This document shows positions 24,980-33,259 of a DNA stretch of 64,000 bases, piece by piece. The position numbers and the translations under genes are program-made. Source of the stretch: Pseudomonas sediminis (GTDB lineage Bacteria; Pseudomonadota; Gammaproteobacteria; Pseudomonadales; Pseudomonadaceae); the NCBI RefSeq assembly GCF_039555755.1, contig NZ_CP154631.1:1798001-1862000 (forward strand), given 5' to 3'. The notes below the pieces were generated by a model. The model was not told where the DNA came from. It saw only the letters and a list, made by a program, of their open reading frames with translations, and did no database searches. How positions within the stretch are numbered: position 1 is the first letter of the stretch; the number at the start of each line of letters is the position of its first letter.

Positions 24980-25635
24980 TGCAGGCCTCCGCGCATCCGG
25001 CCACGGCTAAGGCGTTTTTCCAGCAGGCGCATACCGAGGTTGATCACCTGGGCCATGAGGAAATACAGGACCAGGGCCAGAGCGAAGATCTCCAGGGTCA
25101 TGAAGGTCGCCTGATCCAGCTGACGGGCGCGGAAGGCCAGGTCAGACAGGGTAATCAGCGACACCAGCGAGGTGTTCTTCAGCAACTCGATCAGCAGGTT
25201 GGTGCCCGGCGGGATCGCTGCCAGCAGTGCCTGCGGCAGGATGATGCGCAGGAAACGCTTCGACGGCCGCATGTTCAGCGCGGTACAGGCCTCGTACTGA
25301 CCCTTGGCCACCGAGCGGATGGCGCCGCGCATCACTTCCGCGCCATAGGCGCCGATATGCAGGCCGAGGCCGACGATGGCCACGGTGAAGGCGCTCATCT
25401 CGACGTTGAACGGTGGCATCGGCAGCACGAAGTACAGCCAGAACAGCTGCACCAGCAGCGAGGTGCCACGGAAGATCTCGATGTAGGTGATCGCCAGCCA
25501 GCGCAGCGGAGCGATGGGCGACAGCCGGCCGAGGGCGGCGATAACAGCCGAGACGATGGCCAGCAGCGAGCCCCAGAAGGTGACTTGCACGGTGACCCAG
25601 GCGCCTTGCAGCAGCAGGGGAAGAAGATCGGTCAT
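24976..25635 (-). CDS. ehuC: Ectoine/hydroxyectoine ABC transporter permease
   Basis: 219 residues, same family and topology as EhuD; the EAA loop is AEVMRGAIRSVAKGQYEACTALNM near residue 100. It follows ehuB by 64 bp and overlaps ehuD by four. The order ehuB-ehuC-ehuD-ehuA is the one usual for ectoine importers in rhizobia and other proteobacteria. Confidence 0.88.
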   Translation of the reverse strand: MTDLLPLLLQGAWVTVQVTFWGSLLAIVSAVIAALGRLSPIAPLRWLAITYIEIFRGTSLLVQLFWLYFVLPMPPFNVEMSAFTVAIVGLGLHIGAYGAEVMRGAIRSVAKGQYEACTALNMRPSKRFLRIILPQALLAAIPPGTNLLIELLKNTSLVSLITLSDLAFRARQLDQATFMTLEIFALALVLYFLMAQVINLGMRLLEKRLSRGRMRGGLQ

Positions 25636-25699
25636 GAATGTCTACCGCTCTATGCACGAAAGCGCGCCGCGCACCGAAGTGCCCGGCGTGGTCCGTTCA

Positions 25700-26545
25700 T
25701 TACTGGCCGCAGAGTTCGGCGGCGGTCTTGTCGGTGATGTTGGACTGGTCGAAACCGAAGGGCTTGACCGTGGCCAGGTGCTCTTCGCTGCCGATCCATT
25801 TCTTCAGCTCGGCATTCACCGCATCGCGCAGGTCCTTGTCTTCCGGGCGGAAGGCCAGGGCGCCATAGCCGGTGTGGGCTGGATCGTCCTTGAATTCGGC
25901 GATGGCTTCGACGCTGTCGCCGCCCTTGTCGGCCAGACCTTTCATGGTCAGCTGGGTGCCGACTGCAGCGTCGGCGCGACCGGCGCGCACGGCCTGCAGC
26001 TGTGCGGTGGTATCCGGCACCTGGAGGATCTGGTCATCGGTGATGCCGGCGCTGCGGGCATAACCGAGGTTCACTGTGCCGGACATGATTGCCACCTTGG
26101 CGCCGCTCTTGGCGATGTCCTCGTAGCTGTGCAGGTCCTTCGGGTTGCCGGTTTTCACCAGCAGGGTATCGGGCAGCTGGTAGTGCGGGTCGGTGAACAG
26201 CACCTGCTTGCAGCGCTCGGGGGTGATGTACATGCCGGCGGCGATCAGGTCGAAGCGGCTGGCGCGCAGCCCGGGGATCAGCGAACCCCACTCGGTGAGC
26301 ACCGGGTTGATCTTCTCGACGCCCATGCGTTCGAAGATCTTCTTGACGATCTCTGGCGACTCGCCGGTGACGCTGCCGTCGAGGGCGGTGTAGGCGAACG
26401 GCGTTTCATTGGCGTAGCCGATACGCACGCTGCTGCTGTCCTTGACCTTGTCCAGGGTCGAGGCCTGGGCACCGGCAGCGAGACCGGTGAGCAGGGCGCA
26501 GGCCAGTGCGAGGCGGCCGAAGCGGGAGGGGATAACGCTACTCAT
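25700..26545 (-). CDS. ehuB: Ectoine/hydroxyectoine-binding periplasmic protein
   Basis: 281 residues from the ATG at 26545, which has AGGAGA eight bases upstream; an ATG 11 codons earlier is less likely. A signal peptide ends near residue 28 (AQA|STLDKV). The mature part is a family 3 solute-binding protein: SVRIGYANETPFAYTALDG at the start and IVKKIFERMGVEKINPVLTEW, both characteristic of EhuB. It captures ectoine and hydroxyectoine in the periplasm and delivers them to EhuCD. First gene of the ehuBCDA operon, divergent from enuR, with a candidate shared operator in the gap. Confidence 0.88.
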   Translation of the reverse strand: MSSVIPSRFGRLALACALLTGLAAGAQASTLDKVKDSSSVRIGYANETPFAYTALDGSVTGESPEIVKKIFERMGVEKINPVLTEWGSLIPGLRASRFDLIAAGMYITPERCKQVLFTDPHYQLPDTLLVKTGNPKDLHSYEDIAKSGAKVAIMSGTVNLGYARSAGITDDQILQVPDTTAQLQAVRAGRADAAVGTQLTMKGLADKGGDSVEAIAEFKDDPAHTGYGALAFRPEDKDLRDAVNAELKKWIGSEEHLATVKPFGFDQSNITDKTAAELCGQ

Positions 26546-26722
26546 CTTGGTGTTCTCCTGTTTCTTGTAGTCCGCCAACGGCGGCGTGCTGTGTTAGGAG
26601 GCAGGTAAATCAAGAGCGTTGGTGCGCAGTAGGCCTGCGCCGGGTGGTGTTCTTTTGAGTTGCCTGAGGCACTGTTTTCCACCCTTGGGCCGAGCATACA
26701 AAGGCTTTTTTGGCTACGGCAT

Positions 26723-26737
26723 TGCACTAGGACAATT
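26723..26737 (+). promoter_or_regulatory. Candidate EnuR operator in the ehuB/enuR gap
   Basis: TGCACTAGGACAATT. The same 15-mer, with two transitions, occurs on the opposite strand upstream of eutB (28385-28399). It lies between the divergent ehuB and enuR starts, where the regulator of this pathway would be expected to bind. The link to EnuR is inference. Confidence 0.45.
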
Positions 26738-26791
26738 GAATCGTAACGCCTCACGCGGGATGCTTGAACGCAGTCGCCGGAGGAGCCATCG

Positions 26792-28189
26792 ATGCACAAC
26801 TGGAAGAAGGCCCTGGCCAACGCTCGCCCGGGCGAATCGAAATACAAGCTGCTGGTCCAGGCGGTCGCCGCCGATATCGAACAGGGTACCCTGATCGACG
26901 GCCAACGGTTGCCGCCGCAACGTCAGGTTTCAGATGCGCTGGGTATCAGCGTGCAGACCGTGACCAACGCCTACAAGGAGTTAGAGCGTCAGGGCCGCGT
27001 GCGCTGCGAGGTGGGCCGTGGCAGCTTCGTCTCACGGCGCACCAGCGAGCGCGTGGCCACCAGCATGCTCGATCAAACCGAGCAGGCGCTGATGGACTTT
27101 TCCAACGCGCGCATCCTGCATACGGCTGATCACGACCGCCTGTGGCGACAGACCTGCCTGGAGTTGGCGCAGGAGCCGGACCAGCCGTGGATTCACGCCT
27201 TCCGCCCGATTGCTGGCATGCAGCATCAGCGCGAGGCCGCGGTGCGCTGGCTGGCGCGCCTGGGTATGGATGTCGGCATCGAGGATGTGCTGCTGACCAG
27301 CGGCGCCGCCCACGGTATTTTCCTCGCCTTGGCTACCTTGGCCGGCCCGGATGACGTGGTGCTCTGCGAAGGGCTGACCGACCACGGCGCCATCGGCAGT
27401 TCGCAGGTGCTCGGCTTCACCCTCAAGGGCCTGGAGATGGATCGCTACGGGCTGAACCCCGAGCACTTCGAGGACATGTGTGGCAACGAGCGGATCACCG
27501 CGCTGGTCTGCACGCCCAACCTGAACAACCCGACCAGCGCACTGATGCCCGACGAGCGCCGCCGCGAGATCGCCGAGATCGCCCGCCGCTATGGCGTGTA
27601 CATCATCGAGGACGACGTCTACGGCCCGCTGCTGGCCGGACAGCAGGCCACGCGGCCGCTCAGCCATTACGCGCCGGAGCTGTCGTTCTACTGCACCAGC
27701 ATGACCAAATCGGTGCTCACCGGCCTGCGCATAGGTTATCTGGTGATGCCCAAACGCCTCGCCCTGCGCACCGAGAGCATCCTGCGGGTCAACAGCTGGA
27801 TGGCGCCGTCGTTGCTCGGGGAGATCGCCACGCGGTGGATCGACTCCGGCGAGGCTGAGGATCTGGTGCAGTTGCAGCGGCAATTGCTGGCCAACCGGCA
27901 GGCGCTGGTGGAGCAGGAGCTGGGCGAACACCTGATCGGTAACCACCCCTATTCGCTGAACAGCTGGCTGCGTGTGCCCGAAGGCTGGGAAACTGACGGC
28001 CTGCTGCGCGAACTGCGCCGGCGCAACGTCGCGCTGACCTTGCCCGATCCCTTCGTCCCGCCCGGTATGCCACGGCCGCGCGCGGTGCGCCTGTGCGTCG
28101 GCGCCGAATGCAGCGAAGCGAAGATGCGCCAGGGCGTGCAAATCGTGCGGGACGTGTTCGAGCAGTACCCGAAGGTGCATGATTTTTAG
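26792..28189 (+). CDS. enuR: MocR/GabR-type PLP-dependent regulator of ectoine catabolism
   Basis: 465 residues. An N-terminal GntR winged helix-turn-helix (about residues 1-80; LPPQRQVSDALGISVQTVTN) is fused to a fold-type I aminotransferase domain; the PLP-binding Lys is in SMTKSVLTGLRIGY near residue 312. EnuR proteins carry PLP-bound inducer, reported to be alpha-acetyl-diaminobutyrate or diaminobutyrate, and repress ectoine import and catabolic genes until the inducer forms. GGAGGAG precedes the ATG. It sits between the divergent importer operon and the eutB operon, the normal place for EnuR. Other MocR proteins (GabR, TauR, PdxR) share the fold, so the context carries much of the call. 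Confidence 0.85.
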   Translation: MHNWKKALANARPGESKYKLLVQAVAADIEQGTLIDGQRLPPQRQVSDALGISVQTVTNAYKELERQGRVRCEVGRGSFVSRRTSERVATSMLDQTEQALMDFSNARILHTADHDRLWRQTCLELAQEPDQPWIHAFRPIAGMQHQREAAVRWLARLGMDVGIEDVLLTSGAAHGIFLALATLAGPDDVVLCEGLTDHGAIGSSQVLGFTLKGLEMDRYGLNPEHFEDMCGNERITALVCTPNLNNPTSALMPDERRREIAEIARRYGVYIIEDDVYGPLLAGQQATRPLSHYAPELSFYCTSMTKSVLTGLRIGYLVMPKRLALRTESILRVNSWMAPSLLGEIATRWIDSGEAEDLVQLQRQLLANRQALVEQELGEHLIGNHPYSLNSWLRVPEGWETDGLLRELRRRNVALTLPDPFVPPGMPRPRAVRLCVGAECSEAKMRQGVQIVRDVFEQYPKVHDF

Positions 28190-28200
28190 CGCTGTTGAAG

Positions 28201-28243
28201 AGCTTCGCGGCTGAAGCGGAATGCCGCCCAGCCGCTCCTACAA
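28201..28243. repeat. 43-bp perfect inverted repeat, left copy
   Basis: Starts AGCTTCGCGGCTGAAGCGG and ends CGCTCCTACAA. Its exact reverse complement is at 32700-32742, on the other side of eutB-eutC-doeA-doeB. Sequence type is the GTAGGAG REP family. It begins 11 bp after the enuR stop. Confidence 0.9.
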
Positions 28244-28297
28244 TTTTGCCCGTCATGCTGATCAGCCCCTCCCGCTTGCGGAAGAGGGCTACAAGCT

Positions 28298-28352
28298 GGT
28301 GCGCGCGGCGCACCCTACTGTCGACGTGTCTGTGGGGTGTGCTGTGCGCACC
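28298..28352. repeat. GTGCGCAC-type palindromic repeat
   Basis: GGTGCGCGCGGCGCACCC at the left pairs with GGGGTGTGCTGTGCGCACC at the right, imperfectly. A closely related palindrome occurs at 38945-39003. It lies in the 269-bp gap between enuR and eutB. Confidence 0.65.
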
Positions 28353-28384
28353 GATTTCCTTACGGTACAAACGCTCAGATAAAA

Positions 28385-28399
28385 AATCGTCCTAGTACA
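28385..28399 (-). promoter_or_regulatory. Candidate EnuR operator upstream of eutB
   Basis: On the minus strand the sequence is TGTACTAGGACGATT, matching the motif in the ehuB/enuR gap at 13 of 15 positions. It lies 60 bp before the eutB start, close to a GATAAAA stretch that may be a -10 element. Function is inference. Confidence 0.45.
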
Positions 28400-28458
28400 T
28401 TCAGCCGCTCAATTTCCCGCTCATACACTCGGCCGCACACCTTCACGGAACGTGCGCC

Positions 28459-29430
28459 ATGTCTTCCATCCCCTTCGATGACCTGCTCCATGCCCGCCAG
28501 CGCATTGCCGGCCTGGTGCGCCAGACGCCGCTGGAGCATTCGCCCAGCCTGAGTCGCCTGGCCGGTGTGCCGGTGTGGTTGAAGCTGGAGTCACAGCAGG
28601 CTACCGGCAGCTTCAAGCTGCGCGGCGCGAGCAACGCGGTCGCGCAGCTGGATGCCGAGCAGAAGCGCCTCGGCGTGGTTACGGCCTCCACCGGCAACCA
28701 TGGCCGTGCGCTTGCCTTCGCCGCCTCGCAGCAGGGCGTGAAGGCCATTGTCTGCCTCTCCGAGCTTGTGCCGCAGAACAAGGTGCTTGCCATTCGCGAG
28801 TTGGGCGCTGAGGTGGTTATTAAAGGCCGCAGCCAGGACGATGCCCAGCTCGAAGCCCTGCGTATCGCCCGCGAGCAGGGCGCCGCATTTATCCCACCCT
28901 TCGACCACCCGAATGTGATCGCCGGCCAGGGCAGCCTGGGCCTGGAGATTCTCGAACAATGCCCGGACGTCTGCGAAGTGCTGGTGCCGCTGTCCGGCGG
29001 CGGCCTGTTCGCTGGCGTGGCACTGGCGATCAAGGCGGCCAGCCCGGCCATTCGGACCCACGGCATCAGCATGCAACTGGGTGCGGCGATGCACGCCAGC
29101 CTCGAGGCTGGTGAGCCAGTCGAAGTGGAGGAACTGCCAACCCTGGCCGACTCGCTCGGCGGCGGTATCGGTCTGGACAACCGCTTCACCTATTCCATCA
29201 CTCGCGAGCTGTGCGATCAGGTTCACCTGCTCGACGAGGCTTCCATCGCCCGTGGCATCCGCCACGCCTACCGCGAAGAAAGGCTGGTGGTCGAGGGCGC
29301 CGCAGCGGTCGGCATCGCCGCTTTGCTCGATGGCCTGATCGAACCGCGTGGCCCGGTGGTGGTGGTGATCAGCGGCCGCAACATCGACATCGACCAGCAC
29401 CTGCGCGTGCTCAATGGCGCCGACGCCTGA
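28459..29430 (+). CDS. eutB: Threonine dehydratase-like enzyme of hydroxyectoine utilisation
   Basis: 323 residues, fold-type II PLP enzyme. The PLP Lys is in TGSFKLRGASNAV near residue 53 and the phosphate-binding glycine loop is PLSGGGLFAG near residue 178. In other ectoine degraders EutB is needed for hydroxyectoine and probably dehydrates the hydroxylated diaminobutyrate derivative. First gene of eutB-eutC-doeA-doeB. A housekeeping threonine dehydratase or racemase is the alternative from sequence alone; the position next to eutC and doeA makes EutB much more likely. Not the ethanolamine lyase subunit of the same name. Confidence 0.82.
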   Translation: MSSIPFDDLLHARQRIAGLVRQTPLEHSPSLSRLAGVPVWLKLESQQATGSFKLRGASNAVAQLDAEQKRLGVVTASTGNHGRALAFAASQQGVKAIVCLSELVPQNKVLAIRELGAEVVIKGRSQDDAQLEALRIAREQGAAFIPPFDHPNVIAGQGSLGLEILEQCPDVCEVLVPLSGGGLFAGVALAIKAASPAIRTHGISMQLGAAMHASLEAGEPVEVEELPTLADSLGGGIGLDNRFTYSITRELCDQVHLLDEASIARGIRHAYREERLVVEGAAAVGIAALLDGLIEPRGPVVVVISGRNIDIDQHLRVLNGADA

Positions 29431-29439
29431 GGAGCTTCC

Positions 29440-30417
29440 ATGGCCAAGACCCTGATTCTCAACCAGGCCGACCTGCGCGACTGCGTCGGCCTCGATACCG
29501 ACAGCCTCGAAGTGGTGGAAAACGCCTTCCGCCTGCTGGCCACTGCCGCCGTGGCGATGCCGCCGATCCTGCGTCTGGACGTGCCCGAGCATAACGGCGA
29601 GGTAGACGTGAAGACCGCTTACCTGCCCGGCGTGGCGCACTTCGCGATCAAGGTCAGCCCCGGTTTCTTCGACAACCCCAAGCTTGGCCTGCCCAGCCTC
29701 AATGGCCTGATGATGCTGTTCTCGGCACAGACCGGCCTGGCCGATGCGCTGCTGCTGGATAACGGCTACCTCACTGCCGTGCGCACCGCCGCCGCTGGTG
29801 CCATCGCCGCCAAATGGCTGGCTCGTGAAGATGCCAAGGTGGTCGCCATCCTCGGTGCCGGTGAGCAGGCGCGCCTGCAGTTACAGGCACTGCGCCTGGT
29901 GCGTGAGGTGCGCGAGGTGCGTATCTGGGCGCGTGATCCCGCCAAGGCCCAGGCCATGGCTGCCGAGCTGGACGATGCGCGTGCCGTGGACAGCGTCGAC
30001 GCGGCGCTCGATGGTGCCGATATCGCCATCACTACCACGCCCAGTCGCGAGCCGCTGATCCAGCCGCAGCACCTGCGCTCCGGCCTGCATATCACCGCCA
30101 TGGGCTCGGATGCCGAGCACAAGAACGAGATCGCCCCAGCCGTGCTGGCGCGGGTCAATGCCTATGTCGCCGACCGCCTGAGCCAGACCCGTGTGCTGGG
30201 TGAGCTGCACCACGCCATCGCCGCCGGTCTGGTGCATGCCGAGGATGACTTCGCCGAGCTCGGCCAGGTCATCGCTGGGCAACGTCCCGGTCGCACCGCG
30301 CCCGAGCAGATCACCCTGTGCGACCTGACCGGCACTGGAGCACAAGACACCGCCATCGCCAGCCTCGCCTACCAGCGCGCCGTCGCGGCCGGCAAAGGCC
30401 TCAGTTTCGATTCATGA
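29440..30417 (+). CDS. eutC: Ornithine cyclodeaminase/mu-crystallin family protein of ectoine utilisation
   Basis: 325 residues. The Rossmann motif VVAILGAGEQARLQLQAL near residue 130 binds NAD(P); the N-terminal ADLRDCVGLDTDSLEVVENA and VDVKTAYLPGVAHFAIKVS are family blocks. EutC is thought to work with EutB in turning hydroxyectoine breakdown products into normal amino acid metabolites; the exact reaction is not firmly settled in my knowledge. GAGGAG lies five bases before the ATG, nine bases after eutB. Related enzymes include ornithine cyclodeaminase and imine reductases. Confidence 0.83.
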   Translation: MAKTLILNQADLRDCVGLDTDSLEVVENAFRLLATAAVAMPPILRLDVPEHNGEVDVKTAYLPGVAHFAIKVSPGFFDNPKLGLPSLNGLMMLFSAQTGLADALLLDNGYLTAVRTAAAGAIAAKWLAREDAKVVAILGAGEQARLQLQALRLVREVREVRIWARDPAKAQAMAAELDDARAVDSVDAALDGADIAITTTPSREPLIQPQHLRSGLHITAMGSDAEHKNEIAPAVLARVNAYVADRLSQTRVLGELHHAIAAGLVHAEDDFAELGQVIAGQRPGRTAPEQITLCDLTGTGAQDTAIASLAYQRAVAAGKGLSFDS

Positions 30418-30474
30418 AACCTGCGGGCGCGGCACGCCGCGCCTGAATAACCGTTCCATCACGAGGGCAACGCA

Positions 30475-31665
30475 ATGTCCGAAATCGTCGTCAACCTCCC
30501 CTTCAGCCGGGAGGAATATGCCCAGCGCCTGGCCAAGACGCGCAGCGCCATGCAGGCCAGGGGCATCGAGCTACTGATCGTCACCGACCCGTCCAACATG
30601 GCCTGGCTCACCGGCTATGACGGCTGGTCGTTCTACGTGCACCAGTGCGTGCTGCTGGCGCTCGATGGCGAGCCGGTCTGGTACGGTCGTGGCCAGGACG
30701 CCAACGGCGCCAAGCGCACGGTGTTCATGCAGCAGAGCAATATCGTCGGCTACCCCGACCACTACGTGCAGTCCACCGAGCGCCACCCGATGGACTACCT
30801 GTCCAAGGAGATCATCGCCGCGCGTGGCTGGGACAAGCTGACCATCGGCGTCGAGCTGGACAACTACTACTTCAGCGCCGCCGCCTATGGCTCGCTGCAG
30901 CGCAATCTGCCCAACGCGCGCTTCGTCGATTCGACTGCATTGGTCAACTGGCAGCGGGCGATCAAGTCGCTCACCGAGATCGGCTACATGCGCATCGCGG
31001 CGAAGATCGTCGAGAAGATGCACGCGGCGATCTTCGACAAGATCGAACCGGGCCTGCGCAAGAACGAGCTGGTAGCCGAGATCTACCGTACCGGCATTCT
31101 CGGTGCAGACGGCCATGGCGGCGACTATCCGGCCATCGTCCCGCTGCTGCCCACCGGCGCCGATGCCAGTGCGCCGCACCTGACCTGGGACGACTCGCCG
31201 ATGATCAGCGGCGCCGGCACCTTCTTCGAGATCGCCGGCTGCTACAAGCGCTATCACTGCCCGCTGTCGCGCACCATCTACCTGGGCAAGCCACCGCAGC
31301 ATTTCCTCGACGGCGAGAAGGCCGTGGTCGAGGGCATCGCCGCCGGCCTGGAGGCGGCCAAGCCGGGCAACACCACCGGCGATATCGCCCGCGCCTTCTT
31401 CAAGGTGCTGGAGAAATTCGGCATCCACAAGGACAGCCGCTGCGGCTACCCCATCGGTATCAGTTATCCGCCGGACTGGGGCGAGCGCACCATGAGCCTG
31501 CGCCCGAGCGACGAAAGCGTGCTGCAGCCGGGAATGACCTTCCACTTCATGCCCGGCCTGTGGCTGGACGACTGGGGCCTGGAGATCACCGAATCGATCC
31601 TGATCACCGACAGCGGCGTGGAAACCTTCTGCGACGTACCGCGCAAGCTGTTCGTGAAGGACTGA
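30475..31665 (+). CDS. doeA: Ectoine hydrolase (M24 peptidase family)
   Basis: 396 residues. The first step of ectoine breakdown: hydrolytic opening of the cyclic amidine to N-acetyl-2,4-diaminobutyrate. The N-terminal creatinase-like lobe has TDPSNMAWLTGYDGWSFYVH, a strong DoeA/EutD signature; the C-terminal pita-bread fold spans about residues 165-390 with GGDYPAIVPLLPTGADASAP and FEIAGCYKRYHCPLSR. Several classic M24 metal ligands appear replaced, as expected for an enzyme that does not cleave peptides. It lies 57 bp after eutC and 4 bp before doeB. Also known as EutD. Confidence 0.92.
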   Translation: MSEIVVNLPFSREEYAQRLAKTRSAMQARGIELLIVTDPSNMAWLTGYDGWSFYVHQCVLLALDGEPVWYGRGQDANGAKRTVFMQQSNIVGYPDHYVQSTERHPMDYLSKEIIAARGWDKLTIGVELDNYYFSAAAYGSLQRNLPNARFVDSTALVNWQRAIKSLTEIGYMRIAAKIVEKMHAAIFDKIEPGLRKNELVAEIYRTGILGADGHGGDYPAIVPLLPTGADASAPHLTWDDSPMISGAGTFFEIAGCYKRYHCPLSRTIYLGKPPQHFLDGEKAVVEGIAAGLEAAKPGNTTGDIARAFFKVLEKFGIHKDSRCGYPIGISYPPDWGERTMSLRPSDESVLQPGMTFHFMPGLWLDDWGLEITESILITDSGVETFCDVPRKLFVKD

Positions 31666-31669
31666 TGCC

Positions 31670-32674
31670 ATGACCTACGTTCTGCGCGACAACCCTATCA
31701 GCCCCACGGTCGATTTCGACCGTGATGGCGTGCAACACGGCTTTCTCAAGCTGCCCTATTCCCGCGACGATTCGGCCTGGGGTGCGGTGATGATCCCGGT
31801 CACCGTGGTGAAGAATGGCAGCGGCCCCACCGCGCTGCTCACCGGCGGCAACCACGGCGACGAATACGAAGGCCCGCTGGCATTGAGCAAGCTGGCCCAG
31901 CGCCTGCGCGCCGAGGACGTCAGTGGCCGGGTGATCATCGTGCCGTTCATGAACACCCCGGCGGTGCAGGCCGGCACCCGTACCTCGCCCATCGACAAGG
32001 GCAACCTCAACCGCAGCTTTCCTGGCAAGCCGGACGGCACGGTGACGCAGAAGATCGCCGACTACTTCCAGCGCACGCTGTTGCCCATGGCCGATGTGGT
32101 GCTGGACATTCACTCCGGCGGCAAGACCCTGGACTTCCTGCCCTTCGCCGCCTGCCACATGCTGCCGGACAAAGCCCAGGACGCCGCCTGCGCCGCCGGC
32201 ATGCGCGCGTTCGCCGCGCCCTACTGCATGCGCATGCTGGAACTGGACGCAGTGGGCATGTACGACACCGCGGCCGAGGAACAGGGCAAGGTATTCGTCA
32301 CCACCGAACTGGGTGGCGGCGGTAGCAGCACGGCGAAAAGCCTGGCCATCGCCGAGCGCGGCGTGCGCAACCTGCTGATCCACTTCGGCTTGCTGCAAGG
32401 CGAGATCGAGGCCGGCGAGTCGGTGATGCTGGATATGCCTGATGGCGACTGCTTCGTCGCCAGTGAGGACGATGGCCTACTGGAAATGTGCCGCGACCTC
32501 GGTGATACCGTGGAGAAGGGCGAGGTGATCGCGCGGGTGCACAGTGCGCGTCGTACTGGCGCGCCGGCCACCGAGTACCGTGCCAAACGCAGCGGCCTGC
32601 TCGCCGCGCGGCATTTTCCGGGGTTGGTGAAAGGTGGTGATACCCTCGCCGTTATAGCCGAGGTGGTGGACTAG
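31670..32674 (+). CDS. doeB: N-acetyl-L-2,4-diaminobutyrate deacetylase
   Basis: 334 residues of the succinylglutamate desuccinylase/aspartoacylase (M14-like) family. Zinc ligands are visible in GGNHGDEYEGP near residue 60 and in VLDIHSGGKTLDF near residue 145. It removes the acetyl group left by DoeA to give 2,4-diaminobutyrate and acetate. DoeA and DoeB are known to act together. Four bases separate it from doeA. The stop is followed by the right copy of the 43-bp inverted repeat. Also known as EutE. Confidence 0.92.
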   Translation: MTYVLRDNPISPTVDFDRDGVQHGFLKLPYSRDDSAWGAVMIPVTVVKNGSGPTALLTGGNHGDEYEGPLALSKLAQRLRAEDVSGRVIIVPFMNTPAVQAGTRTSPIDKGNLNRSFPGKPDGTVTQKIADYFQRTLLPMADVVLDIHSGGKTLDFLPFAACHMLPDKAQDAACAAGMRAFAAPYCMRMLELDAVGMYDTAAEEQGKVFVTTELGGGGSSTAKSLAIAERGVRNLLIHFGLLQGEIEAGESVMLDMPDGDCFVASEDDGLLEMCRDLGDTVEKGEVIARVHSARRTGAPATEYRAKRSGLLAARHFPGLVKGGDTLAVIAEVVD

Positions 32675-32699
32675 AAACGGTCGCCATCCGGCTGCATCG

Positions 32700-32742
32700 T
32701 TGTAGGAGCGGCTGGGCGGCATTCCGCTTCAGCCGCGAAGCT
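32700..32742. repeat. 43-bp perfect inverted repeat, right copy
   Basis: Exact reverse complement of 28201-28243. It lies 26 bp after doeB and 40 bp before doeX. Together the two copies frame 4.5 kb containing the four catabolic genes. Confidence 0.9.
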
Positions 32743-32782
32743 GTCGCCTGCCAGCGCCCTAACCAATCAACCGAGGCCCCCG

Positions 32783-33259
32783 ATGCACAAGCTCGACCGC
32801 TATGACCTGAAGATCCTGCGTATCCTTTCCGAGGATGGGCGGATCACCAAGTCGGCCCTGGCCGAGGCGATCAACCTCTCGGTGACGCCGGCGTGGGAGC
32901 GGGTGCGCAAACTGGAAAGTGCCGGGTTGATCAAGGGCTACCGCGCGCAGATCGACTGGGCGGCGCTATTTCGCAGCCAGCAGGTGCTGGTGGAAATCAC
33001 CCTCGCCCGCCACACCGCGCAGGATATGCGCCGCTTCGAGCAGCGCCTGAGCGAGGCGCCGGAGGTGGGTTTCTGCTACGCCACCGGCGGCGGTGTCGAT
33101 TACATCGCGATGATCCGTGCCCGCGATATCGACCACTACCAGCGCTTCATCGACCAGTTGCTGCTCGAAGACCTGGGCATCGAGCGCTACTTCACCTACA
33201 TCGTCACCAAGACCATCAAGGCGGACGCCTCGGGCGCGCCCACTGAGTTGGACGACTAG
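32783..33259 (+). CDS. doeX: Lrp/AsnC-family transcriptional regulator of ectoine catabolism
   Basis: 158 residues. N-terminal helix-turn-helix (LDRYDLKILRILSEDGRITKS onward, about residues 5-60) and C-terminal RAM ligand domain (about residues 70-145). Such AsnC-type genes regularly end ectoine catabolic operons, where they are called doeX or asnC. GAGGCC precedes the ATG. Its TAG stop shares the CTAG tetramer with the stop of the convergent binding-protein gene, so the two messages overlap at their ends. Confidence 0.85.
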   Translation: MHKLDRYDLKILRILSEDGRITKSALAEAINLSVTPAWERVRKLESAGLIKGYRAQIDWAALFRSQQVLVEITLARHTAQDMRRFEQRLSEAPEVGFCYATGGGVDYIAMIRARDIDHYQRFIDQLLLEDLGIERYFTYIVTKTIKADASGAPTELDD

